Assembly: GCA_030435675.1 (NCBI GenBank)
Contig: JAUCMV010000006.1
Location: forward strand, 574,291-627,313
Length of the DNA: 53,023 nt
Source of the DNA: Steinernema hermaphroditum
Lineage: Eukaryota > Nematoda > Chromadorea > Rhabditida > Steinernematidae
Direction: 5' to 3'
How positions within the stretch are numbered: position 1 is the stretch's first letter; every line of letters begins with the position of its first letter. The notes below the pieces were generated by a model, which saw nothing but the letters and a program-made list of their open reading frames with translations, searched no databases and was not told the DNA's origin. A program made the position numbers and the translations under genes. Of the stretch, positions 1 to 11,220 are shown piece by piece.

Positions 1-98
1 TTTATGATTGGATCTTGTAGAACTCCACGAGCCTGATCGAACGCGCCTATTCCCGTTGGGATTACTGTGGACTATCTTAGTTTCCTGCAAAACTTTCA

Positions 99-115
99 AT
101 TCGAGACAGCAGGGC
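99..115 (+). other. CENP-B-box-like 17-mer (8 of 9 core positions), representative copy
   Basis: The known CENP-B core is nTTCGnnnnAnnCGGGn. Here the 17-mer is attcgagacagcagggc: TTCG at 100-103, A at 108 and GGG at 112-114 match, and only the C at 111 is replaced by A. The site recurs in every monomer with a cagcaggg head in both arms. Type B monomers (cagataggg) match only 7 of 9. Outside the core it does not resemble the human box. A near match of this quality somewhere in a 173-bp monomer has a few percent chance, so function is unproven. Confidence 0.35.
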
Positions 116-122
116 CCTTGCT
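107..122. other. Short imperfect inverted repeat in type A/A' heads
   Basis: The 15-mer agcagggcccttgct (108-122) can fold on itself, with AGCA pairing TGCT around a GGGCCC core and one G-T wobble. It overlaps the CENP-B-like site and includes an ApaI recognition sequence. Type B heads (agatagggccttgttc) lack both the dyad and the GGGCCC. It is too short to be called a functional hairpin on its own. Confidence 0.4.
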
Positions 123-1006
123 CATACCAAAAGCTCTGCATCTGACCCTCCTGCTCCAAAGTACCATAGCATTTTTATGATTGGATCTTGTAGAACTGCA
201 CGAGCCTGATCGTACGCGCCTATTCTCGTTGGTTTTACTGTGGACTATCTTAGTTTCCTGCAAAACTTTCAATTCGAGACAGCAGGGCCCTTGCTCATAC
301 CAAAAGCTCTGCATCTGACCCTCCTGCTCCAAAGTACCATATCATTTTTATGATTGGATCTTATAGAACTCCACGAGCCTGATCGAACGCGCCTATTCCC
401 GTTGGGATTACTGTGGACTATCTTAGTTTCCTGCAAAACTTTCAATTCGAGACAGCAGGGCCCTTGCTCATACCAAAAGCTCTGCATCTGACCCTCCTGC
501 TCCAAAGTACCATAGCATTTTTATGATTGGATCTTGTAGAACTGCACGAGCCTGATCGTACACGCCTATTCTCGTTGGATTTACTGTGGACTATCTTAGT
601 TTCCTGCAAAACTTTCAATTCGAGACAGCAGGGCCCTTGCTCATACCAAAAGCTCTGCATCTGACCCTCCTGCTCCAAAGTACCATATCATTTTTATGAT
701 TGGATCTTATAGAACTCCACGAGCCTGATAGAACGCGCCTATTCCCGTTGGGATTACTGTGGACTATCTTAGTTTCCTGCAAAACTTTCAATTCGAGACA
801 GCAGGGCCCTTGCTCATACCAAAAGCTCTGCATCTGACCCTCCTGCTCCAAAGTACCATAGCATTTTTATGATTGGATCTTGTAGAACTGCACGAGCCTG
901 ATCGAACGCGCCTATTCTCGTTGGATTTACTGTGGACTATCTTAGTTTCCTGCAAAACTTTCAATTCGAGACAGCAGGGCCCTTGCTCATACAAAGAGTT
1001 ATGCAT

Positions 1007-1034
1007 CTGACCCTCCCTCCGCTCCATAATTTTT
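1007..1034. repeat. Variable type C junction 1 (monomer 166 bp)
   Basis: The canonical ctccaaagtaccatagcat segment is replaced by 'ccctccgctccataattttt'. The monomer that follows has 'cctgcggac'. Confidence 0.85.
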
Positions 1035-1865
1035 ATGATTGGATCTTGTAGAACTGCACGAGCCTGATCGAACGCGCCTACTCTCGTTGGATTTCCTGCG
1101 GACTATCTTAGTTTCCTGCAAAACTTTCAATTCGAGACAGCAGGGCCCTTGCTCATACCAAAAGCTCTGCATCTGACCCTCCTGCTCCAAAGTACCATAT
1201 CATTTTTATGATTGGATCTTATAGAACTGCACGAGCCTGATAGAACGCGCCTATTCCCGTTGGGATTACTGTGGACTATCTTAGTTTCCTGCAAAACTTT
1301 CAATTCGAGACAGCAGGGCCCTTGCTCATACCAAAAGCTCTGCATCTGACCCTCCTGCTCCAAAGTACCATATCATTTTTATGATTGGATCTTATAGAAC
1401 TCCACGAGCCTGATCGAACGCGCCTATTCCCGTTGGGATTACTGTGGACTATCTTAGTTTCCTGCAAAACTTTCAATTCGAGACAGCAGGGCCCTTGCTC
1501 ATACCAAAAGCTCTGCATCTGACCCTCCTGCTCCAAAGTACCATATCATTTTTATGATTGGATCTTATAGAACTCCACGAGCCTGATCGAACGCGCCTAT
1601 TCCCGTTGGGATTACTGTGGACTATCTTAGTTTCCTGCAAAACTTTCAATTCGAGACAGCAGGGCCCTTGCTCATACCAAAAGCTCTGCATCTGACCCTC
1701 CTGCTCCAAAGTACCATAGCATTTTTATGATTGGATCTTGTAGAACTGCACGAGCCTGATCGTACGCGCCTATTCTCGTTGGATTTACTGTGGACTATCT
1801 TAGTTTCCTGCAAAACTTTCAATTCGAGACAGCAGGGCCCTTGCTCATACAAAGAGTTATGCATC

Positions 1866-1896
1866 TGACCCCTCCTGCTCCAAGTACCATAATTTT
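1866..1896. repeat. Variable type C junction 2 (monomer 171 bp)
   Basis: The junction reads 'cctgctccaagtaccataat', with two short losses relative to the canonical segment. A 'cctgcggac' monomer follows. Confidence 0.85.
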
Positions 1897-2162
1897 TATG
1901 ATTGGATCTTGTAGAACTGCACGAGCCTGATCGAACGCGCCTACTCTCGTTGGATTTCCTGCGGACTATCTTAGTTTCCTGCAAAACTTTCAATTCGAGA
2001 CAGCAGGGCCCTTGCTCATACCAAAAGCTCTGCATCTGACCCTCCTGCTCCAAAGTACCATATCATTTTTATGATTGGATCTTGTAGAACTGCACGAGCC
2101 TGATCGAGCGCGCCTATTCTCGTTGGATTTCCTGTGGACTATCTTAGTTTCCTGCAAAACTT

Positions 2163-3373
2163 TCAATTCGAGACAGCAGGGCCCTTGCTCATACCAAAAG
2201 CTCTGCATCTGACCCTCCTGCTCCAAAGTACCACATCATTTTTATGATTGGATCTTGTAGAACTGCACGAGCCTGATCGAACGCGCCTACTCTTGTTGGA
2301 TTTCCTGTGGACTATCTTAGTTTCCTGCAAAACTTTCAATTCGAGACAGCAGGGCCCTTGCTCATACCAAAAGCTCTGCATCTGACCCTCCTGCTCCAAA
2401 GTACCATATCATTTTTATGATTGGATCTTATAGAACTGCACGAGCCTGATCGAACGCGCCTATTCCCGTTGGGATTACTGTGGACTATCTTAGTTTCCTG
2501 CAAAACTTTCAATTCGAGACAGCAGGGCCCTTGCTCATTCCAAAAGCTCTGCATCTGACCCTCCTGCTCCAAAGTACCATAGCATTTTTATGATTGGATC
2601 TTGTAGAACTGCACGAGCCTGATCGTACGCGCCTATTCCCGTTGGGATTACTGTGGACTATCTTAGTTTCCTGCAAAACTTTCAATTCGAGACAGCAGGG
2701 CCCTTGCTCATACCAAAAGCTCTGCATCTGACCCTCCTGCTCCAAAGTACCACATCATTTTTATGATTGGATCTTGTAGAACTGCACGAGCCTGATCGAA
2801 CGCGCCTACTCTTGTTGGATTTCCTGTGGACTATCTTAGTTTCCTGCAAAACTTTCAATTCGAGACAGCAGGGCCCTTGCTCATACCAAAAGCTCTGCAT
2901 CTGACCCTCCTGCTCCAAAGTACCATATCATTTTTATGATTGGATCTTATAGAACTGCACGAGCCTGATCGAACGCGCCTATTCCCGTTGGGATTACTGT
3001 GGACTATCTTAGTTTCCTGCAAAACTTTCAATTCGAGACAGCAGGGCCCTTGCTCATACCAAAAGCTCTGCATCTGACCCTCCTGCTCCAAAGTACCACA
3101 TCATTTTTATGATTGGATCTTGTAGAACTGCACGAGCCTGATCGAACGCGCCTACTCTTGTTGGATTTCCTGTGGACTATCTTAGTTTCCTGCAAAACTT
3201 TCAATTCGAGACAGCAGGGCCCTTGCTCATACCAAAAGCTCTGCATCTGACCCTCCTGCTCCAAAGTACCATATCATTTTTATGATTGGATCTTATAGAA
3301 CTGCACGAGCCTGATCGAACGCGCCTATTCCCGTTGGGATTACTGTGGACTATCTTAGTTTCCTGCAAAACTT
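2163..3373. repeat. Alternating A' variants, irregular dimer/trimer block
   Basis: Monomers starting at 2163, 2682 and 3028 carry acatcat with ctactcttgttgga. Those at 2336, 2855 and 3201 carry atatcat, cttatag and tattcccgttggg. One extra monomer at 2509 (head cattcc, then atagcat and gtacgcg) breaks the alternation. The result is two clean 346-bp dimers at 2682-3373 and a trimer before them. Confidence 0.75.
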
Positions 3374-3420
3374 TCAATTCGAGACAGCAGGGCCCTTGCT
3401 CATACAAAGAGTTATGCATC

Positions 3421-3450
3421 TGACCCCTCTGCTCCAGTCCATAATTTTTA
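3421..3450. repeat. Variable type C junction 3 (monomer 168 bp)
   Basis: The junction reads 'ctctgctccagtccataatt'. A 'cctgcggac' monomer follows. Confidence 0.85.
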
Positions 3451-5319
3451 TGATTGGATCTTGTAGAACTGCACGAGCCTGATCGAACGCGCCTACTCTC
3501 GTTGGATTTCCTGCGGACTATCTTAGTTTCCTGCAAAACTTTCAATTCGAGACAGCAGGGCCCTTGCTCATACCAAAAGCTCTGCATCTGACCCTCCTGC
3601 TCCAAAGTACCATATCATTTTTATGATTGGATCTTGTAGAACTGCACGAGCCTGATCGAACGCGCCTATTCTCGTTGGATTTCCTGTGGACTATCTTAGT
3701 TTCCTGCAAAACTTTCAATTCGAGACAGCAGGGCCCTTGCTCATACCAAGAGCTCTGCATCTGACCCTCCTGCTCCAAAGTACCATATCATTTTTATGAT
3801 TGGATCTTATAGAACTGCACGAGCCTGATCGAACGCGCCTATTCCCGTTGGGATTACTGTGGACTATCTTAGTTTCCTGCAAAACTTTCAATTCGAGACA
3901 GCAGGGCCCTTGTTCATACCAAAAGCTCTGCATCTGACCCTCCTGCTCCAAAGTACCATATCATTTTTATGAGTGGATCTTATAGAACTGCACGAGCCTG
4001 ATCGAACGCGCCTATTCCCGTTGGGATTACTGTGGACTATCTTAGTTTCCTGCAAAACTTTCAATTCGAGACAGCAGGGCCCTTGCTCATACCAAGAGCT
4101 CTGCATCTGACCCTCCTGCTCCAAAGTACCATATCATTTTTATGATTGGATCTTGTAGAACTGCACGAGCCTGATCGAACGCGCCTATTCCCGTTGGGAT
4201 TACTGTGGACTATCTTAGTTTCCTGCAAAACTTTCAATTCGAGACAGCAGGGCCCTTGCTCATACCAAGAGCTCTGCATCTGACCCTCCTGCTCCAAAGT
4301 ACCATATCATTTTTATGATTGGATCTTGTAGAACTGCACGAGCCTGATCGAACGCGCCTATTCCCGTTGGGATTACTGTGGACTATCTTAGTTTCCTGCA
4401 AAACTTTCAATTCGAGACAGCAGGGCCCTTGCTCATACCAAAAGCTCTGCATCTGACCCTCCTGCTCCAAAGTACCATATCATTTTTATGATTGGATCTT
4501 ATAGAACTGCACGAGCCTGATCGAACGCGCCTATTCCCGTTGGGATTACTGTGGACTATCTTAGTTTCCTGCAAAACTTTCAATTCGAGACAGCAGGGCC
4601 CTTGCTCATACCAAAAGCTCTGCATCTGACCCTCCTGCTCCAAAGTACCATAGCATTTTTATGATTGGATCTTGTAGAACTGCACGAGCCTGATCGTACG
4701 CGCCTATTCTCGTTGCATTTACTGTGGACTATCTTAGTTTCCTGCAAAACTTTCAATTCGAGACAGCAGGGCCCTTGCTCATACAAAGAGTTATGCATCT
4801 GACCCCTCCGCTCCAAAGTACCATAGCATTTTTATGATTGGATCTTGTAGAACTGCAGGAGCCTGATCGTACGCGCCTATTCTCGTTGCATTTACTGTGG
4901 ACTATCTTAGTTTCCTGCAAAACTTTCAATTCGAGACAGCAGGGCCCTTGCTCATACCAAGAGCTCTGCATCTGACCCTCCTGCTCCAAAGTACCATATC
5001 ATTTTTATGATTGGATCTTATAGAACTGCACGAGCCTGATCGAACGCGCCTATTCCCGTTGGGATTACTGTGGACTATCTTAGTTTCCTGCAAAACTTTC
5101 AATTCGAGACAGCAGGGCCCTTGCTCATACCAAAAGCTCTGCATCTGACCCTCCTGCTCCAAAGTACCATAGCATTTTTATGATTGGGTCTTGTAGAACT
5201 GCACGAGCCTGATCGAACGCGCCTATTCCCGTTGGGATTACTGTGGACTATCTTAGTTTCCTGCAAAACTTTCAATTCGAGACAGCAGGGCCCTTGCTCA
5301 TACAAAGAGTTATGCATCT

Positions 5320-5352
5320 GACCCCTCCTGCTCCAGTACCATATCATTTTTA
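5320..5352. repeat. Variable type C junction 4 (monomer 172 bp)
   Basis: The junction reads 'cctgctccagtaccatatca', the least altered of the set. A 'cctgcggac' monomer follows. Confidence 0.85.
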
Positions 5353-6010
5353 TGATTGGATCTTGTAGAACTGCACGAGCCTGATCGAACGCGCCTACTC
5401 TCGTTGGATTTCCTGCGGACTATCTTAGTTTCCTGCAAAACTTTCAATTCGAGACAGCAGGGCCCTTGCTCATACCAAAAGCTCTGCATCTGACCCTCCT
5501 GCTCCAAAGTACCATATCATTTTTATGATTGGATCTTGTAGAACTGCACGAGCCTGATCGAACGCGCCTACTCTTGTTGGATTTCCTGTGTACTATCTTA
5601 GTTTCCTGCAAAACTTTCAATTCGAGACAGCAGGGCCCTTGCTCATACAAAGAGTTATGCATCTGACCCCTCCGCTCCAAAGTACCATAGCATTTTTATG
5701 ATTGGATCTTGTAGAACTGCAGGAGCCTGATCGTACGCGCCTATTCTCGTTGCATTTACTGTGGACTATCTTAGTTTCCTGCAAAACTTTCAATTCGAGA
5801 CAGCAGGGCCCTTGCTCATACCAAGAGCTCTGCATCTGACCCTCCTGCTCCAAAGTACCATATCATTTTTATGATTGGATCTTATAGAACTGCACGAGCC
5901 TGATCGAACGCGCCTATTCCCGTTGGGATTACTGTGGACTATTTTAGTTTCCTGCAAAACTTTCAATTCGAGACAGCAGGGCCCTTGCTCATACAAAGAG
6001 TTATGCATCT

Positions 6011-6040
6011 GACCCCTCCGCTCCAGTCCATATTTTTATG
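6011..6040. repeat. Variable type C junction 5 (monomer 167 bp)
   Basis: The junction reads 'ccgctccagtccatattttt'. It lies in the first tetramer copy. Confidence 0.85.
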
Positions 6041-6696
6041 ATTGGATCTTATAGAACTGCACGAGCCTGATCGAACGCGCCTACTCTCGTTGGATTTCCT
6101 GCGGACTATCTTAGTTTCCTGCAAAACTTTCAATTCGAGACAGCAGGGCCCTTGCTCATACCAAAAGCTCTGCATCTGACCCTCCTGCTCCAAAGTACCA
6201 TATCATTTTTATGATTGGATCTTGTAGAACTGCACGAGCCTGATCGAACGCGCCTACTCTTGTTGGATTTCCTGTGGACTATCTTAGTTTCCTGCAAAAC
6301 TTTCAATTCGAGACAGCAGGGCCCTTGCTCATACAAAGAGTTATGCATCTGACCCCTCCGCTCCAAAGTACCATAGCATTTTTATGATTGGATCTTGTAG
6401 AACTGCAGGAGCCTGATCGTACGCGCCTATTCTCGTTGGATTTACTGTGGACTATCTTAGTTTCCTGCAAAACTTTCAATTCGAGACAGCAGGGCCCTTG
6501 CTCATACCAAGAGCTCTGCATCTGACCCTCCTGCTCCAAAGTACCATATCATTTTTATGATTGGATCTTATAGAACTGCACGAGCCTGATCGAACGCGCC
6601 TATTCCCGTTGGGATTACTGTGGACTATTTTAGTTTCCTGCAAAACTTTCAATTCGAGACAGCAGGGCCCTTGCTCATACAAAGAGTTATGCATCT

Positions 6697-6727
6697 GACC
6701 CCTCCGCTCCATACCATTCATTTTTAT
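6697..6727. repeat. Variable type C junction 6 (monomer 169 bp)
   Basis: The junction reads 'ccgctccataccattcattt'. It is at the same HOR position as junction 5 in the adjacent tetramer copy, yet the sequence differs. Confidence 0.85.
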
Positions 6728-8127
6728 GATTGGATCTTATAGAACTGCACGAGCCTGATCGAACGCGCCTACTCTCGTTGGATTTCCTGCGGACTATCTT
6801 AGTTTCCTGCAAAACTTTCAATTCGAGACAGCAGGGCCCTTGCTCATACCAAAAGCTCTGCATCTGACCCTCCTGCTCCAAAGTACCATATCATTTTTAT
6901 GATTGGATCTTGTAGAACTGCACGAGCCTGATCGAACGCGCCTACTCTTGTTGGATTTCCTGTGGACTATCTTAGTTTCCTGCAAAACTTTCAATTCGAG
7001 ACAGCAGGGCCCTTGCTCATACAAAGAGTTATGCATCTGACCCCTCCTGCTCCAAAGTACCATATCATTTTTATGATTGGATCTTGTAGAACTGCACGAG
7101 CCTGATCGAACGCGCCTATTCCCGTTGGGATTACTGTGGACTATCTTAGTTTCCTGCAAAACTTTCAATTCGAGACAGATAGGGCCCTTGCTCATACCAA
7201 GAGCTCTGCATCTGACCCTCCTGCTCCAAAGTACCATATCATTTTTATGATTGGATCTTGTAGAACTGCACGAGCCTGATCGAACGCGCCTACTCTTGTT
7301 GGATTTCCTGTGGACTATCTTAGTTTCCTGCAAAACTTTCAATTCGAGACAGCAGGGCCCTTGCTCATACAAAGAGTTATGCATCTGACCCCTCCGCTCC
7401 AAAGTACCATAGCATTTTTATGATTGGATCTTGTAGAACTGCAGGAGCCTGATCGTACGCGCCTATTCTCGTTGGATTTACTGTGGACTATCTTAGTTTC
7501 CTGCAAAACTTTCAATTCGAGACAGCAGGGCCCTTGCTCATACCAAAAGCTCTGCATCTGACCCTCCTGCTCCAAAGTACCATATCATTTTTATGATTGG
7601 ATCTTGTAGAACTGCACGAGCCTGATCGAACGCGCCTACTCTTGTTGGATTTCCTGTGGACTATCTTAGTTTCCTGCAAAACTTTCAATTCGAGACAGCA
7701 GGGCCCTTGCTCATACAAAGAGTTATGCATCTGACCCCTCCGCTCCAAAGTACCATAGCATTTTTATGATTGGATCTTGTAGAACTGCAGGAGCCTGATC
7801 GTACGCGCCTATTCCCGTTGGATTTCCTGCGGACTATCTTAGTTTCCTGCAAAACTTTCAATTCGAGACAGCAGGGCCCTTGCTCATACCAAAAGCTCTG
7901 CATCTGACCCTCCTGCTCCAAAGTACCATATCATTTTTATGATTGGATCTTGTAGAACTGCACGAGCCTGATCGAACGCGCCTATTCCCGTTGGGTTTAC
8001 TGTGGACTATCTTAGTTTCCTGCAAAACTTTCAATTCGAGACAGCAGGGCCCTTGCTCATACCAAGAGCTCTGCATCTGACCCTCCTGCTCCAAAGTACC
8101 ACATCATTTTTATGATTGGATCTTGTA

Positions 8128-8141
8128 GAACTGCGAACTGC
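8128..8141. repeat. 7-bp tandem duplication gaactgc/gaactgc
   Basis: Creates a 180-bp monomer. The same event is present at 8988-9001 and 12272-12285, inherited with the pentamer HOR. Confidence 0.95.
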
Positions 8142-8602
8142 ACGAGCCTGATCGAACGCGCCTACTCTTGTTGGATTTCCTGTGGACTATCTTAGTTTCC
8201 TGCAAAACTTTCAATTCGAGACAGCAGGGCCCTTGCTCATACCAAGAGCTCTGCATCTGACCCTCCTGCTCCAAAGTACCATATCATTTTTATGATTGGA
8301 TCTTGTAGAACTGCACGAGCCTGATCGAACGCGCCTATTCCCGTTGGGATTACTGTGGAATATCTTAGTTTCCTGCAAAACTTTCAATTCGAGACAGATA
8401 GGGCCTTGTTCATACAAAGAGTTCTGCATCTGACCCTCCTGCTCCAAAGTACCATATCATTTTTATGATTGGATCTTGTAGAACTGCACGAGCCTGATCG
8501 AACGCGCCTACTCTTGTTGGATTTCCTGTCAACTATCTTAGTTTCCTGCAAAACTTTCAATTCGAGACAGCAGGGCCCTTGCTCATACAAAGAGTTATGC
8601 AT

Positions 8603-8630
8603 CTGACCCCTCCGCTCCAATTTTTATGAT
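8603..8630. repeat. Variable type C junction 7 (monomer 161 bp)
   Basis: The junction reads 'cctccgctccaatttttatg', so 12 bp of the canonical segment are missing. It ends pentamer copy 1. Confidence 0.85.
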
Positions 8631-8987
8631 TGGATCTTGTAGAACTGCACGAGCCTGATCGAACGCGCCTACTCTCGTTGGATTTCCTGCGGACTATCTT
8701 AGTTTCCTGCAAAACTTTCAATTCGAGACAGCAGGGCCCTTGCTCATACCAAAAGCTCTGCATCTGACCCTCCTGCTCCAAAGTACCATATCATTTTTAT
8801 GATTGGATCTTGTAGAACTGCACGAGCCTGATCGAACGCGCCTATTCCCGTTGGGATTACTGTGGACTATCTTAGTTTCCTGCAAAACTTTCAATTCGAG
8901 ACAGCAGGGCCCTTGCTCATACCAAGAGCTCTGCATCTGACCCTCCTGCTCCAAAGTACCATATCATTTTTATGATTGGATCTTGTA

Positions 8988-9001
8988 GAACTGCGAACTG
9001 C
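8988..9001. repeat. 7-bp tandem duplication gaactgc/gaactgc
   Basis: Equivalent position in the second pentamer copy; the monomer is 180 bp. Confidence 0.95.
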
Positions 9002-9464
9002 ACGAGCCTGATCGAACGCGCCTACTCTTGTTGGATTTCCTGTGGACTATCTTAGTTTCCTGCAAAACTTTCAATTCGAGACAGCAGGGCCCTTGCTCAT
9101 ACCAAAGAGCTCTGCATCTGACCCTCCTGCTCCAAAGTACCATATCATTTTTATGATTGGATCTTGTAGAACTGCACGAGCCTGATCGAACGCGCCTATT
9201 CCCGTTGGGATTACTGTGGAATATCTTAGTTTCCTGCAAAACTTTCAATTCGAGACAGATAGGGCCTTGTTCATACAAAGAGTTCTGCATCTGACCCTCC
9301 TGCTCCAAAGTACCATATCATTTTTATGATTGGATCTTGTAGAACTGCACGAGCCTGATCGAACGCGCCTACTCTTGTTGGATTTCCTGTCAACTATCTT
9401 AGTTTCCTGCAAAACTTTCAATTCGAGACAGCAGGGCCCTTGCTCATACAAAGAGTTATGCATC

Positions 9465-9490
9465 TGACCCCCTCCGCTCCAATTTTTATG
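9465..9490. repeat. Variable type C junction 8 (monomer 162 bp)
   Basis: Same as junction 7 but with five Cs before 'tccgctcc' instead of four. It ends pentamer copy 2. Confidence 0.85.
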
Positions 9491-9579
9491 ATTGGATCTT
9501 GTAGAACTGCACGAGCCTGATCGAACGCGCCTACTCTCGTTGGATTTCCTGCGGACTATCTTAGTTTCCTGCAAAACTT

Positions 9580-10445
9580 TCAATTCGAGACAGCAGGGCC
9601 CTTGCTCATACCAAAAGCTCTGCATCTGACCCTCCTGCTCCAAAGTACCATATCATTTTTATGATTGGATCTTGTAGAACTGCACGAGCCTGATCGAACG
9701 CGCCTATTCCCGTTGGGATTACTGTGGACTATCTTAGTTTCCTGCAAAACTTTCAATTCGAGACAGATAGGGCCTTGCTCATACCAAGAGCTCTGCATCT
9801 GACCCTCCTGCTCCAAAGTACCATATCATTTTTATGATTGGATCTTGTAGAACTGCACGAGCCTGATCGAACGCGCCTACTCTTGTTGGATTTCCTGTGG
9901 ACTATCTTAGTTTCCTGCAAAATTTTCAATTCGAGACAGCAGGGCCCTTGCTCATACAAAGAGTTATGCATCTGACCCCTCCGCTCCAAAGTACCATAGC
10001 ATTTTTATGATTGGATCTTGTAGAACTGCAGGAGCCTGATTGTACGCGCCTATTCTCGTTGCATTTACTGTGGACTATCTTAGTTTCCTGCAAAACTTTC
10101 AATTCGAGACAGCAGGGCCCTTGCTCATACCAAAAGCTCTGCATCTGACCCTCCTGCTCCAAAGTACCATATCATTTTTATGATTGGATCTTGTAGAACT
10201 GCACGAGCCTGATCGAACGCGCCTACTCTTGTTGGATTTCCTGTGGACTATCTTAGTTTCCTGCAAAATTTTCAATTCGAGACAGCAGGGCCCTTGCTCA
10301 TACAAAGAGTTATGCATCTGACCCCTCCTGCTCCAAAGTACCATAGCATTTTTATGATTGGATCTTGTAGAACTGCAGGAGCCTGATTGTACGCGCCTAT
10401 TCTCGTTGGATTTCCTGTGGACTATCTTAGTTTCCTGCAAAACTT
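9580..10445. repeat. Divergent five-monomer block between pentamer copies (866 bp)
   Basis: Five monomers (9580, 9753, 9926, 10099, 10272) lack the gaactgc duplication and the truncated type C junction. Two adjoining pairs share 'gcaaaattttcaattc' and the 'gcaggagcc ... gattgtacgcg' variants, indicating an internal two-monomer duplication. The last monomer is 174 bp through an extra C in 'gacccctcctgctcc'. Confidence 0.7.
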
Positions 10446-10715
10446 TCAATTCGAGACAGCAGGGCCCTTGCTCATACCAAAAGCTCTGCATCTGACCCTC
10501 CTGCTCCAAAGTACCATATCATTTTTATGATTGGATCTTGTAGAACTGCACGAGCCTGATCGAACGCGCCTATTCCCGTTGGGATTACTGTGGACTATCT
10601 TAGTTTCCTGCAAAACTTTCAATTCGAGACAGCAGGGCCCTTGCTCATACCAAGAGCTCTGCATCTGACCCTCCTGCTCCAAAGTACCACATCATTTTTA
10701 TGATTGGATCTTGTA

Positions 10716-10733
10716 GAACTGCACGAACTGCAC
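10716..10733. repeat. 9-bp tandem duplication gaactgcac/gaactgcac
   Basis: Equivalent HOR position, but the duplicated unit is 9 bp rather than 7, giving a 182-bp monomer. It is followed by 'gaccctg' instead of the usual 'gagcctg'. Confidence 0.95.
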
Positions 10734-11192
10734 GACCCTGATCGAACGCGCCTACTCTTGTTGGATTTCCTGTGGACTATCTTAGTTTCCTGCAAAACTT
10801 TCAATTCGAGACAGCAGGGCCCTTGCTCATACCAAGAGCTCTGCATCTGACCCTCCTGCTCCAAAGTACCATATCATTTTTATGATTGGATCTTGTAGAA
10901 CTGCACGAGCCTGATCGAACGCGCCTATTCCCGTTGGGATTACTGTGGAATATCTTAGTTTCCTGCAAAACTTTCAATTCGAGACAGATAGGGCCTTGTT
11001 CATACAAAGAGTTCTGCATCTGACCCTCCTGCTCCAAAGTACCATATCATTTTTATGATTGGATCTTGTAGAACTGCACGAGCCTGATCGAACGCGCCTA
11101 CTCTTGTTGGATTTCCTGTCAACTATCTTAGTTTCCTGCAAAACTTTCAATTCGAGACAGCAGGGCCCTTGCTCATACAAAGAGTTATGCAT

Positions 11193-11220
11193 CTGACCCC
11201 TCCGCTAGAATTTTTATGAT
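11193..11220. repeat. Variable type C junction 9 (monomer 161 bp)
   Basis: The junction reads 'cctccgctagaatttttatg', with a two-base difference (tagaa for tccaa) from junction 7. It ends pentamer copy 3. Confidence 0.85.

Larger units (their letters stand above)
1..173. repeat. Representative satellite monomer (173 bp, arbitrary phase)
   Basis: This is the first full period, from 'tttatgattgg' to just before the same string at 174. A typical monomer contains about 81 G/C bases (~47%). CpGs cluster in the 'gatcgaacgcgcc' segment, with others at cacgag, cccgtt and ttcgag. A/T-rich stretches occur at 'catttttatga' and 'caaaactttcaatt'. The length is close to one nucleosome repeat, as in many centromeric satellites. 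I do not recognise the sequence, and it is not alpha satellite. Confidence 0.95.
96..787. repeat. Dimeric higher-order repeat, 2 x 346 bp
   Basis: Monomers alternate strictly. One is atagcat / cttgtagaactgc / tattctcg. The next is atatcat / cttatagaactcc / tattcccgttggg. Units are 96-441 and 442-787, and a further half-unit follows at 788-960 before a type C monomer. The two units differ by single bases, for example the ggttttac versus ggatttac stretch. Confidence 0.85.
5617..6990. repeat. Tetrameric higher-order repeat, two copies (686 and 688 bp)
   Basis: Units are 5617-6302 and 6303-6990. The order is: an intact type C monomer with the rare 'gcaggagcc' and gtacgcg; an A' monomer with cttatag and the rare 'gactattttag'; a type C monomer with a variable 3' junction followed by 'cctgcggac'; and an A' monomer with ctactcttg. 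Apart from gcat versus ggat in the first monomer, the copies appear to differ only at the variable junction. A related five-monomer version occupies 4753-5616. Confidence 0.8.
7858..8717. repeat. Pentameric HOR, left-arm copy 1 (860 bp)
   Basis: Monomer starts and lengths are 7858 (173), 8031 (180, with a gaactgc duplication), 8211 (173, 'gtggaatatc'), 8384 (173, a B-like head with 'cctgtcaac') and 8557 (161, type C with truncated junction, then 'cctgcggac'). This combination of rare variants defines the unit. Confidence 0.85.
8718..9579. repeat. Pentameric HOR, left-arm copy 2 (862 bp)
   Basis: Same order of rare variants as the unit before it: 8718, 8891 (180, gaactgc duplication), 9071 (174, one extra A in 'ccaaagagctc', 'gtggaatatc'), 9245 ('cctgtcaac') and 9418 (162, type C junction with one extra C). 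It is directly adjacent to copy 1. Confidence 0.85.

Noticed and set aside
6818..7402. 194-residue minus-strand frame, and other 132-136-residue frames (1646-2053, 3201-3605, 9245-9643, 10099-10509, 11308-11718, 33658-34068, 34178-34588, 36413-36817)
   Set aside because: Each lies where a monomer is 162, 168, 171 or 174 bp long, a multiple of 3, which lets the frame continue by one or two monomers. Length is explained by indels, not selection.
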